Source of the DNA: Acidobacteriota bacterium
GTDB lineage: Bacteria > Acidobacteriota > Thermoanaerobaculia > Multivoradales > J023
DNA: 52,011 bases
Direction of reading: 5' to 3'
Assembly: GCA_029263395.1 (NCBI GenBank)
Contig: JAJCXO010000019.1
Coordinates: 1 to 52,011, forward strand
Below the pieces are notes generated by a model, which did not search any database, was not told the DNA's origin, and was given only the letters and a program-made list of their open reading frames with translations. Shown here one piece after another: positions 1 through 9,260 of the stretch (positions within the stretch are counted from its first letter, which is position 1; the number at the start of each line of letters is the position of its first letter). Position numbers and translations under genes: made by a program.

Positions 1-1
1 G

Positions 2-2323
<2,322 letters not shown>

Positions 2324-2628
2324 ACGGCGCGGTCTGAGGCTGCTCGAATTACCTGAGTTGCCCAGCCCCGAACCGCTCACCTCGACGACGAGTTGGCCCC
2401 TGATTGCAGAGGCGCTCGCAAAAAAGTTTCTCCCGGCGTGTCCGAATTCACCTCGCGTTCTCGCGTGAGGGAGTAAGTCAGCAAGGTCTACGCCGGTGGC
2501 TGGGCTTTCGACGGGGAATCTCTCTCCGTGTCTGAAGGCATCAAGCCAGAGTCGAGGCACCGATTCCATCGGAAGCCAGCGCTTGCGTGGGTCCTGCAAT
2601 CTGCCAACCCAACCGCAGGAGTCTCGAG
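2324..2628. other. Intergenic region upstream of the Cys-rich exported protein
   Basis: This 305-nt region has no convincing gene. It contains an A-rich run followed by GTTTCTCCCGGCG and TGTCCGAAT (about 2419-2448), which may be a promoter for the downstream pair, and a small imperfect hairpin, CCTCGCG with CGCGTGAGG (about 2452-2471). A good Shine-Dalgarno (AGGAG, 2617-2621) sits 7 nt before the ATG at 2629. Confidence 0.35.
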
Positions 2629-3009
2629 ATGAAGAAGCACCTCGTTGCGAAGAAGCATCGTGTCGCGAAGAAGATGACTGTTCCGTCGATCGGTTTTTTG
2701 ACCGTGGCCCTCATTGTCATTCTGGCCAGTACCCTCGCTACCGCCCCGGATACGGTGGCACGCCCATCGTGCGATTGTGTCGGAAATTACGACACCGCCG
2801 AGCAATGGGGCCACGGCTCGAGTTGTTCCATTGCCAACCAGGATCTTTATGCCCAGGCCTTCAGCCAGGCCGAAAACCACTGTGGTGTCGGCAACGTGTG
2901 TAACGCGGCGTTGGTGATCACCCTCGGCTGCCAGGAACACCCGGTGGGCTCTGGTGACTACATGATCGATGGCTACATCAACCATGGTTGCTGCGTTGGC
3001 GAGATGTGA
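2629..3009 (+). CDS. Small Cys-rich exported protein of unknown function
   Basis: A 126-residue protein with no family I recognise. The ATG at 2629 is chosen because AGGAG lies 7 nt upstream; a longer GTG start at 2587 lacks one. The N-terminus is very basic (MKKHLVAKKHRVAKK), followed by a hydrophobic helix (about residues 20-37) ending in ATA/APDTVA, so it should be exported or anchored. The mature part has eight cysteines (CDC, SSC, HC, VC, GC and a terminal CC), an even number consistent with disulfides outside the cytoplasm. It lies 83 nt upstream of a secreted metalloprotease in the same orientation and may be co-transcribed with it. Substrate, inhibitor or structural protein are all open. 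Confidence 0.6.
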   Translation: MKKHLVAKKHRVAKKMTVPSIGFLTVALIVILASTLATAPDTVARPSCDCVGNYDTAEQWGHGSSCSIANQDLYAQAFSQAENHCGVGNVCNAALVITLGCQEHPVGSGDYMIDGYINHGCCVGEM

Positions 3010-3092
3010 TTGGGGCTCTGAATCTCCCCAGGACCTGGATAAGACCATCTCTCACTGCGTTCACACGATTCCACCTAAAAGGATTTTTTGTC

Positions 3093-4355
3093 ATGAACTG
3101 GAAGCTTGCAACCTGTCTCCTCGTCCTCACGATTGCCGCGCCAGTCTGGGCGCAGACGTCCGAGTCTCGGCAGCTAGTGGCAACTCCAGAGCTGCCGACG
3201 TTAACCACCGCCAAGGTGCTGGACGGCATGCTCTACGACTACCGAACCCTTCACTTGCCACTGTCGCAGATCGATCAACAGGTGCGCCAGCACGGCCGCT
3301 TGCGTCTTCACCTGAGCAACCGGCAAGTCGAGTTGCAACTCGAGCTCAATGACCTACGCGCCGAAGACTATCGTCTGGTCGTGGCCCGGAAGGGTGGCTT
3401 CGAAGAGCTCGACCCGCCTGCTGTCTCGACCTATCGCGGCCATGTCGTTGGCGCTCCGACCAGTACCGTCCGCTTGACGATCCGACCCGACCACTTCAGT
3501 GGTTACATCTTCACCACCGACTCGCGGCTGTTCATCGATCCGGTCTCGCTCTACGATCGCCAGGCCGCAAGCTCGCTGGTGGTGGTCTACCGCGATGAGG
3601 ACGCCCGGTCTAGCGTCGATGTCCGGTGCGGTACCCAGCGTATCCATCAGCAAGCCCGAGATCTTGCCGGGTTGCCAACAGACCCAGTTTCCTTGCCGCC
3701 AAATAAGGCACAGACCAGTACCCTAAGGCTCGCAACCGATGCCGACGGCGAGTTTGTCGAGCTCTACTCCTCATCGGTGTTTGCGGCAGCGGCGGCGATC
3801 CGCAGCATCGTCAATCAGGTGGATGGCATCTACGAACGCGACATGGGTATCAATGTGCAGTTGGTCTTCCAGCTGCTGTGGTACAACAAAAACATCGATC
3901 CTTATCCCACCACCACCAACTCGAGCACCCGGTTGGGCGACGTCAGGAACTATTGGAACAACAGCCTGGGCTGGGTCAACCGCCACACGGTGCATCTTTT
4001 CAGCGGTGTCCAGTTCGGCCAAGCATCTGGTTTATCAGACCAGGTGAGTGTGTGTGGCGGCACCAACTACTCGCTACATACCGCCAAGACGACCCAAGGC
4101 GGGCTGTTCTCCAGCCGCAACAGAAAACGATTGGTGGCTCACGAAATTGCCCACAATCTGGGGGCAAGACACATCAGCGATCACGATTGCCAGGTCGGCC
4201 AGGGGCCAATCATGTGTTCCAACACCATCAATCAGCCCCAAGGCTGCGATGGGTTCGAGGGCGTTTCGATCGATTCTATGAACGCGACGTGTCTCAATAT
4301 CCAGAATTGTGACGACTCGGGGCTGCTCGGGCAGTGTTTCTGCGAAGGGGTTTGA
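3093..4355 (+). CDS. Secreted reprolysin-like (M12B) zinc metalloprotease
   Basis: A 420-residue exported protease. The ATG at 3093 gives a standard signal peptide (MNWKLATCLLVLTIAAPVWAQ) with AAAAGGA upstream; the frame is open further 5' but without a signal sequence. Residues of about 25-170 resemble an M12B propeptide (a beta-rich segment including TVRLTIRPDHFSGYIF). The catalytic domain has the full zinc motif HEIAHNLGARH at residues 350-360, with three His ligands and the catalytic Glu, followed by cysteines typical of reprolysins. It ends soon after the catalytic domain with no sorting or carbohydrate-binding module, so it is probably released. Family assignment is firm; the substrate is unknown. 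Confidence 0.88.
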   Translation: MNWKLATCLLVLTIAAPVWAQTSESRQLVATPELPTLTTAKVLDGMLYDYRTLHLPLSQIDQQVRQHGRLRLHLSNRQVELQLELNDLRAEDYRLVVARKGGFEELDPPAVSTYRGHVVGAPTSTVRLTIRPDHFSGYIFTTDSRLFIDPVSLYDRQAASSLVVVYRDEDARSSVDVRCGTQRIHQQARDLAGLPTDPVSLPPNKAQTSTLRLATDADGEFVELYSSSVFAAAAAIRSIVNQVDGIYERDMGINVQLVFQLLWYNKNIDPYPTTTNSSTRLGDVRNYWNNSLGWVNRHTVHLFSGVQFGQASGLSDQVSVCGGTNYSLHTAKTTQGGLFSSRNRKRLVAHEIAHNLGARHISDHDCQVGQGPIMCSNTINQPQGCDGFEGVSIDSMNATCLNIQNCDDSGLLGQCFCEGV

Positions 4356-4383
4356 TGGCGGCGCCAGGGCGGCCCCAGTGCCG

Positions 4384-4455
4384 CCCGGCTCTGTATCGCC
4401 CGGCTCTGTATCGCCCGAGCCTGCGCCGTCCGACCCTAGTGCCGTCCGAACCTAG
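4384..4455. repeat. 15-nt tandem repeat, noncoding
   Basis: Two identical 15-nt copies (CCCGGCTCTGTATCG at 4384-4398 and 4399-4413) are followed by diverged copies to about 4455. They lie just after the metalloprotease stop codon. The unit length matches several other short arrays in this window. Confidence 0.8.
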
Positions 4456-4810
4456 TTAGATTGCATCAAGAAGCCCGTTTCTCGTCTCCCAGGGAGTCCC
4501 CTGTGGAGCGAGCACGCGGCGAGTATGTATGAGCAAGAGAGCAGATCGTAGCTCTCCAAAATATTGTAACCAATAGAGTTGCCAGACATCAGGGCACCGA
4601 GGCGAGTTACGCAGCTGCGCGCGCAGTCCACAGGGGGCGACCAGACAACCGGCGTTCTTGGATGCAATCTCAACCGTGGTTCGCAAGCGTCGAGTATGAT
4701 GCGGTTCGAAATTCTCAGCTGAAGTTGGGTCAAATAGAACTCAGGCATCACTGGGTGTGACCAAACCTGGCCCGTCGACAAAGACGGGGTACAACAGGGA
4801 GGATCGAACC
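4456..4810. other. Intergenic region without recognised genes
   Basis: About 355 nt between the 15-nt repeats and the LCAT-like gene. It is locally AT-richer (about 4540-4580), and I see no ORF with a ribosome-binding site and no clear hairpin. The last part carries a strong purine-rich SD (AGGGAGG, about 4796-4802) for the gene at 4811. Confidence 0.4.
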
Positions 4811-6244
4811 ATGGAAAAGAGTCCCATGGCGTGGAGCAGTGGCGCGGTCGTCGTGGCCTTGGCTGCTCTGACGTCGGCCTGCGCGTCCGCACCGCAAAAG
4901 CCTGACCTCGGTGGTTTGTACAACCAGGCGGCACAGCGCCATCACGAGTATGGCAACCCGGTGATCGTGATCCCGGGTATCCTCGGCACCCGGCTCACCG
5001 ACCCGGCCTCTGGGCGTACAGTTTGGGGTGCCTTCGGCGGGAATGCGGCCAATCCACAGAAGCCAGACGGAGCGGTGTTGGCATCTTTGCCGATGCGATC
5101 CGGCGCCAGCCTGGCGGCGCTGACGGACGGCGTCGAACCCGACGGTGTGCTCGACAAGCTCGACATCAAGCTCGCCGGCTTGCCGTTCCAACTCAAGGCC
5201 TATTTCCAGATCCTGCTCACCCTCGGCGCCGGTGGCTATTACGACGAGACTGCCTACAAGAAAGACGTCGACTACGGCTCCGAGCACTTCACCTGCTTCC
5301 AATTCGACTACGACTGGCGCCGCGACAACGTCGAGAACGCCCGTCGGTTACATCGTTTCATGCTCGAGAAACGAGCCTACGTCGCCGAGCAGAAACGTAA
5401 GCTCTACGGTGAGGAGAATCCGGACATCAAGTTCGACGTCATCGCCCACTCCATGGGTGGCTTGGTACTGCGTTACCTGCTGCGTTACGGCACCGGAGAC
5501 TTGCCGGCGGACGGCTCTTTACCTGAGTTGACTTGGGCCGGCAGTGAGTTGATTGACCGAGCGATCCTCGTCGCCACTCCCAGTGCCGGTGCGGTTGACG
5601 CCCTGGTCCAGTTGGTTGAAGGGCGTAAGTTCGGCCCCTTCACCCCGCATTACGAAGCCGCCCTCTTGGGGTCCTTCCCGTCGATCTACCAGCTTTTACC
5701 GAGGCCTCGTCACGGTGCCCTGGTTGAAGCCGATGATCGCCACCAAAAAGTCGACTTCATGGCGCCCGAGTTCTGGCGAGAGATGGGTTGGGGCTTGGCG
5801 TCGCCAGCCCAGGACCCGGTGTTGCAGCTCATGCTGCCCGAGGTCGCCGATTCCGCCGAGCGTCGTGAGATCGCCCTTGAACATCAACGCAAGAGCCTGG
5901 TTCGTGCCAAGCAGTTCCACGCCGCCCTCGACCGACCGGCCTCACCGCCAGCCGGCACAAGCCTTCACCTCTTCGCGGGTGATGCCGTCGCCACCGACAA
6001 GATCGCCACCGTCGACCGCGCCAGCAAGAAGCTCACCGTTGTCACCCAAGCTCCCGGTGACGGCACCGTCCTACGCTCCAGCGCCCTGATGGACGAGCGT
6101 CTCGGCCAGGAATGGAGACCGCGGCTCGACTCCGCCGTCGACTGGACCAGTGTGTCCTTCCTCTTCGCCGATCACCTCGGCATGACCAGCGCGCATGCAT
6201 TTAGTGACAACGTGTTGTATCTGCTGCTGGAGGCTCCACGGTAG
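4811..6244 (+). CDS. LCAT/PGAP1-like alpha/beta-hydrolase lipoprotein
   Basis: A 477-residue predicted lipoprotein acyltransferase or esterase. The ATG at 4811 follows an AGGGAGG Shine-Dalgarno and gives a lipobox (LTSAC, lipidated Cys24), so the protein is likely tethered to a membrane outside the cytoplasm. The hydrolase domain begins with VIVIPGILGTRL (oxyanion-side loop typical of lecithin:cholesterol acyltransferases) and has the nucleophile elbow AHSMGGLVLRYL, with Ser214. The conserved FDYDWRRD segment of the LCAT family is also present. The catalytic Asp and His cannot be assigned by eye; a C-terminal His near DHLGMTS is a candidate. The physiological lipid substrate is unknown. Confidence 0.85.
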   Translation: MEKSPMAWSSGAVVVALAALTSACASAPQKPDLGGLYNQAAQRHHEYGNPVIVIPGILGTRLTDPASGRTVWGAFGGNAANPQKPDGAVLASLPMRSGASLAALTDGVEPDGVLDKLDIKLAGLPFQLKAYFQILLTLGAGGYYDETAYKKDVDYGSEHFTCFQFDYDWRRDNVENARRLHRFMLEKRAYVAEQKRKLYGEENPDIKFDVIAHSMGGLVLRYLLRYGTGDLPADGSLPELTWAGSELIDRAILVATPSAGAVDALVQLVEGRKFGPFTPHYEAALLGSFPSIYQLLPRPRHGALVEADDRHQKVDFMAPEFWREMGWGLASPAQDPVLQLMLPEVADSAERREIALEHQRKSLVRAKQFHAALDRPASPPAGTSLHLFAGDAVATDKIATVDRASKKLTVVTQAPGDGTVLRSSALMDERLGQEWRPRLDSAVDWTSVSFLFADHLGMTSAHAFSDNVLYLLLEAPR

Positions 6245-6331
6245 TTGAAGCATTAGAAGGCAAAGCGGTTCAACCATCGTGACGCGTAACGCTTAAGGTG
6301 CTAGGCGCACATGTTCGGACTGAAGCTATGT

Positions 6332-6346
6332 CAACAACATGTGTTG
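6332..6346. promoter_or_regulatory. Candidate operator of the vapBC operon
   Basis: CAACAACATGTGTTG is a near-perfect inverted repeat (CAACA...TGTTG around CATG, with one extra A). It lies about 35 nt before the antitoxin start, where VapB-type antitoxins usually bind for autoregulation. Function is inferred from position and symmetry only. Confidence 0.35.
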
Positions 6347-6381
6347 CAGTGTGTGTAGTACGATGTGTGGAGGAGGTGAGT

Positions 6382-6582
6382 ATGGCTACGAACCTAGCGA
6401 TTGACCCTGAGCTGCTAGAGACTGCACACGCCGTCGGTGGTCACAAGACCAAGAAGGCGACCGTGACCGAAGCGCTGACGGAGTATGTCCAGCGTCGCAA
6501 GCAGCGCAGTGTTCTGGAGTTGTTCGGCAAGATCGAATACGAGCCAGACTATGACTATAAGGCTCAGCGAAGGCGCGAATGA
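6382..6582 (+). CDS. vapB: VapB-family antitoxin
   Basis: A 66-residue antitoxin of the VapB (DUF2191-like) type. The ATG at 6382 is preceded by GGAGGAGG with a 5-nt gap; a longer frame from 6298 is not needed. The N-terminal half (MATNLAIDPELLE...TKKATVTEALTEYVQRRKQ) is the usual ribbon-helix-helix DNA-binding and dimerisation part. The acidic/aromatic tail (IEYEPDYDYKAQR) is the part that usually occupies the toxin active site. Its stop overlaps the toxin start (ATGA at 6579-6582), indicating translational coupling. Confidence 0.9.
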   Translation: MATNLAIDPELLETAHAVGGHKTKKATVTEALTEYVQRRKQRSVLELFGKIEYEPDYDYKAQRRRE

Positions 6583-7004
6583 ACGTCCTCGTGGATTCCA
6601 GTGTCTGGTCGCTTGCGTTCAGACGCCAAAAGCCTGACCCCGCCAAGCAAGTCGCTGAGCTCTTCGAGTTGATTCTCGAAGGACGAGCGCAATTGATCGG
6701 GCCTGTTAGACAGGAAGTGCTGTCTGGGATTCGCAGTGATCTTCAATTCCAACAGCTCCGCGATGCTTTGCGCGGTTTTCCTGATCTGGAGATCCTCACT
6801 GCAGACTTCGAGCTCGCCGCCGCGATGTTCAGCCAGTGCCGCCGCCAGGGTATTCAGGGCTCGAACACGGATTTTTTGATATGTGCCGTCGCTGAACGAC
6901 TTCACATGCCGATCTTGACCACCGATGTCGACTTTCGGCATTTTGCGGAACACATATCCGTGCGGCTGCACCCTCCTAGGGCAGGCCTCGCGTTGCCGGG
7001 CTAA
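6579..7004 (+). CDS. vapC: VapC-family PIN-domain ribonuclease toxin
   Basis: A 141-residue PIN-domain protein whose ATG overlaps the vapB stop by 4 nt. The acidic residues expected to bind Mg2+ are visible: D6 (NVLVDSS), E46, D98 (SNTDFLIC) and D116/D118 (TTDVDF). The family cleaves specific tRNAs or rRNA and is neutralised by its VapB partner. Length and motif spacing are normal, so the pair looks intact. The RNA target cannot be deduced. Confidence 0.92.
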   Translation: MNVLVDSSVWSLAFRRQKPDPAKQVAELFELILEGRAQLIGPVRQEVLSGIRSDLQFQQLRDALRGFPDLEILTADFELAAAMFSQCRRQGIQGSNTDFLICAVAERLHMPILTTDVDFRHFAEHISVRLHPPRAGLALPG

Positions 7005-7141
7005 CTGCCACCACGATCAGCCCTGCAAGTGACGAGTTCGTCATTGCGGATGAGGGATCTCAGACTTTGGGACCTCGAATATCAGGCTCTGCCCGATTCA
7101 CAGACCTTTCGGTTGGCGACAGGATCATGCCGAAGTTGGCG

Positions 7142-7162
7142 CTGCCAGTCTGAAGCTGGCAG
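7142..7162. other. Perfect 7-bp hairpin between vapC and the GNAT gene
   Basis: CTGCCAG and CTGGCAG pair perfectly around the loop TCTGAAG. No U-run follows, so it is not a standard terminator. It sits about 50 nt before the next start codon and could be a leader structure or a weak transcription end. Confidence 0.35.
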
Positions 7163-7210
7163 AACAGCCGAGACTCCATGATGCCTGCTGAGAGCCGCGG
7201 GGAGGCCTTG

Positions 7211-7852
7211 ATGATTCACCCTGTCTGTACGCACGACGTTCCACTGATCCCGACCATGACGACGGAGCCACGCTTCGACGTCATCACCTATCCCGATCGA
7301 ATCGACGAGATTCTGGCGCTTCGGCAGATTGCCAACTGTGCCGCTGATCAGCTCGCACCCGATACCTCGACCGCTGAGTTGTTCGATGCTCGTGACCTCG
7401 AGGCATCCCATGTGGTGGCCGAGATGGACGATCAAATCGTCGGAACCGTGCGCCTGGCATCTCCCCTCGAAGGGTTTCTCCTCAATTCGGCCAACCCCTG
7501 CGTCGAGCCGGTGAGTGGTCTGCCCAACAGCTCCGAGTACCTGGAGACCGCTTGGGCTGCCATCCATCCCAACTACCAGGGCCGTGGACTGCTCTGGCAT
7601 CTTGCTGCCCACTTGGTGGTCACGGCCAAGCAGCGCGGCAAGCCTTTCATTGTTGGCGCTGCGAACCCTGGCATGTGGCGTTTCTGGCAGCGGTGCGGCT
7701 ACCGAAAAATGGACGTGCCCTACTTTGGGCGGAGCGGCCGGGCCCCCGAGTTTTCGTTGATCATCTCGGATGTCGACGCGGCGATCACGGGTCGAGATAT
7801 CGCTCCGCCTTTGGCCCAGGCACTCAAAGGTCTGCTCGATGGTCCGGGCTGA
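7211..7852 (+). CDS. GNAT-fold acyltransferase, possibly N-acyl amino acid synthase-like
   Basis: A 213-residue GNAT-superfamily protein. The ATG at 7211 is chosen over 7178 because GGGGAGG lies 6 nt upstream. The acyl-CoA binding segment is visible as AAIHPNYQGRGLLWHLAAH (central QGRGL). The N-terminal half (IDEILALRQI..., ELFDARDLEASHVVAEM, VGTVRLAS) resembles the Arg/Asp-rich substrate region of FeeM and LuxI-like synthases, which use acyl-ACP or acyl-CoA to acylate amino acids. An ordinary acetyltransferase is equally possible. Its stop lies 17 nt before the mechanosensitive channel gene, so the two are probably one operon. Confidence 0.7.
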   Translation: MIHPVCTHDVPLIPTMTTEPRFDVITYPDRIDEILALRQIANCAADQLAPDTSTAELFDARDLEASHVVAEMDDQIVGTVRLASPLEGFLLNSANPCVEPVSGLPNSSEYLETAWAAIHPNYQGRGLLWHLAAHLVVTAKQRGKPFIVGAANPGMWRFWQRCGYRKMDVPYFGRSGRAPEFSLIISDVDAAITGRDIAPPLAQALKGLLDGPG

Positions 7853-7869
7853 ACCCGAGGAGGTATGGA

Positions 7870-8673
7870 ATGTTCGATGTTCTTTCTCCTGAAAGGCTGA
7901 CACATCTTTCGGAACTGGCAATCCGAGTCGGCACCGTCTTGGCAATCTTCATTCTGGGCTGGCTCGCCTCTAAGTGGGTCCACCGACTGGTGCTTGGAGC
8001 TTTTCGTCGGGGCAAAGTGGAAGAAGCCTTGGCGAGGTTTTTTGCGTCGATCGCGCAATATGCCCTGCTCGTGTTTGCGGTGATTGCTTCGCTCGACAAA
8101 GCCGGTGTCGAAACCACCAGCCTGGCGGCTGCAATCGCCGCTGCCGGTCTTGCCGTGGGTTTGGCTCTGCAAGGATCGTTGGGGAATCTCGCCAGTGGCG
8201 TCCTGCTGCTGCTTTTCCGTCCGTTCTCGATTGGAGACAAGATCTCGACCTCGGGTCACCGGGGCAAGGTCGAAGATATCGGCCTATTTGCTACCGTGCT
8301 TTCGACACCAGCAATTGAACGGATCATCATCCCCAATGGCTCCATCACCCGAGACTCGATCATCAACCACACCGCCTCCGGCAAGATCCGCAGCACGATT
8401 ACCGTTGGAGTGGCCTACGGCGTCGATATCGATCGGGTCTGCAAGGTCCTCGCTGAAGCCGCCCTTTCGGCCAAATTTGTCCTTGCTGAGCCAGCTCCAA
8501 TCGCAGGTTTTGCCGACATGGCGGCCAGCTCCCTGAACTTTGTCGTCTTCTGTTGGTCAGAGTCGGACGTCGATGTCCCAATGCAGCACTATGTCCGGCG
8601 AGCGATCTACAACAGGCTCAACGAGGAAGGTATCGAGATTCCCTTTGACCAATTGGTGGTGCACAAGGGTTAG
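7870..8673 (+). CDS. Small-conductance mechanosensitive channel, MscS family
   Basis: A 267-residue MscS-type channel that releases solutes during hypo-osmotic shock. The ATG at 7870 follows GAGGAGGT; an ATG at 7865 is out of frame. An N-terminal helix (about residues 13-36) and a second one (58-78) precede the pore-lining TM3, rich in Gly and Ala (SLAAAIAAAGLAVGLALQGSLGNLASGVLLL, quoted here only as its ends SLAAA and SGVLLL). The beta-domain motif FRPFSIGDKI and the signature IPNGSI are present. The C-terminal cytoplasmic domain is complete. Confidence 0.93.
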   Translation: MFDVLSPERLTHLSELAIRVGTVLAIFILGWLASKWVHRLVLGAFRRGKVEEALARFFASIAQYALLVFAVIASLDKAGVETTSLAAAIAAAGLAVGLALQGSLGNLASGVLLLLFRPFSIGDKISTSGHRGKVEDIGLFATVLSTPAIERIIIPNGSITRDSIINHTASGKIRSTITVGVAYGVDIDRVCKVLAEAALSAKFVLAEPAPIAGFADMAASSLNFVVFCWSESDVDVPMQHYVRRAIYNRLNEEGIEIPFDQLVVHKG

Positions 8674-8693
8674 TTGTCGGCCCCTCGGTTGGT

Positions 8694-9140
8694 CTAGCTA
8701 TCTGCCGCGATCGGCTCCAGTCCGAAGTTCTGGTGGTCGGCCAGAGTGCAGCGATTCTGGACAACTTGGATGCCGGCGAGATTCAGCTGGCGGGCAAACT
8801 CGTCGTGGCGGATACCGAGCTGAAGCCAAACCAGCTTGGGTAGCGGTTGCATGGAGGTGATGTCGTCGAGATGGGTCATGAGCAAATCGGGCCGGCGGAA
8901 AACGTCGACGATATCGACCGGCTCGGCGAGTTCGGCGAGGGTGGCGCGGACGGTTTCGCCCCATAACGTCGTACCGGCCAATACCGGGTTGACGGGTAAG
9001 ATGCGATAACCCTGCGACGCCAAGTAATCAGGAACGTAGAAGGCGGGCTTGGCCGGGATATTGTGGGCGCCGAGGACGGCGATGGTTCGCGCCTCGGAGA
9101 GGACTTGGTGGATCTCTTCGTGGGTTGTCAGCTCGGTCAT
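8694..9140 (-). CDS. CoA-binding protein (YccU-like Rossmann fold)
   Basis: A 148-residue single-domain protein of the CoA_binding_2 family. Diagnostic segments are TIAVLGAHNIPAKPAFYVPDYL (nucleotide-binding loop), GYRILPVNP and the C-terminal VVQNRC. Family members bind CoA or similar nucleotides; the biological role is not established. It is transcribed towards the MscS gene, so the two converge with only about 20 nt between them. The ATG at 9140 is clear. Confidence 0.88.
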   Translation of the reverse strand: MTELTTHEEIHQVLSEARTIAVLGAHNIPAKPAFYVPDYLASQGYRILPVNPVLAGTTLWGETVRATLAELAEPVDIVDVFRRPDLLMTHLDDITSMQPLPKLVWLQLGIRHDEFARQLNLAGIQVVQNRCTLADHQNFGLEPIAADS

Positions 9141-9260
9141 GTCTGCTCCTGCCGGTTGGCGTCTGGATGGCGTCGAGCACCGTAGTGTCTATGGACGGTA
9201 GCATAGAGCGTTGATGCGATGATTCGACCGCCGCGACCACCCCGTGTGAGGAGGATGAGC

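Noticed and set aside
4452-4934. A 160-residue minus-strand ORF across the intergenic region and the LCAT-like gene start.
   Set aside because: It overlaps the coding start of a well-supported gene with a lipobox and Shine-Dalgarno; no own features.
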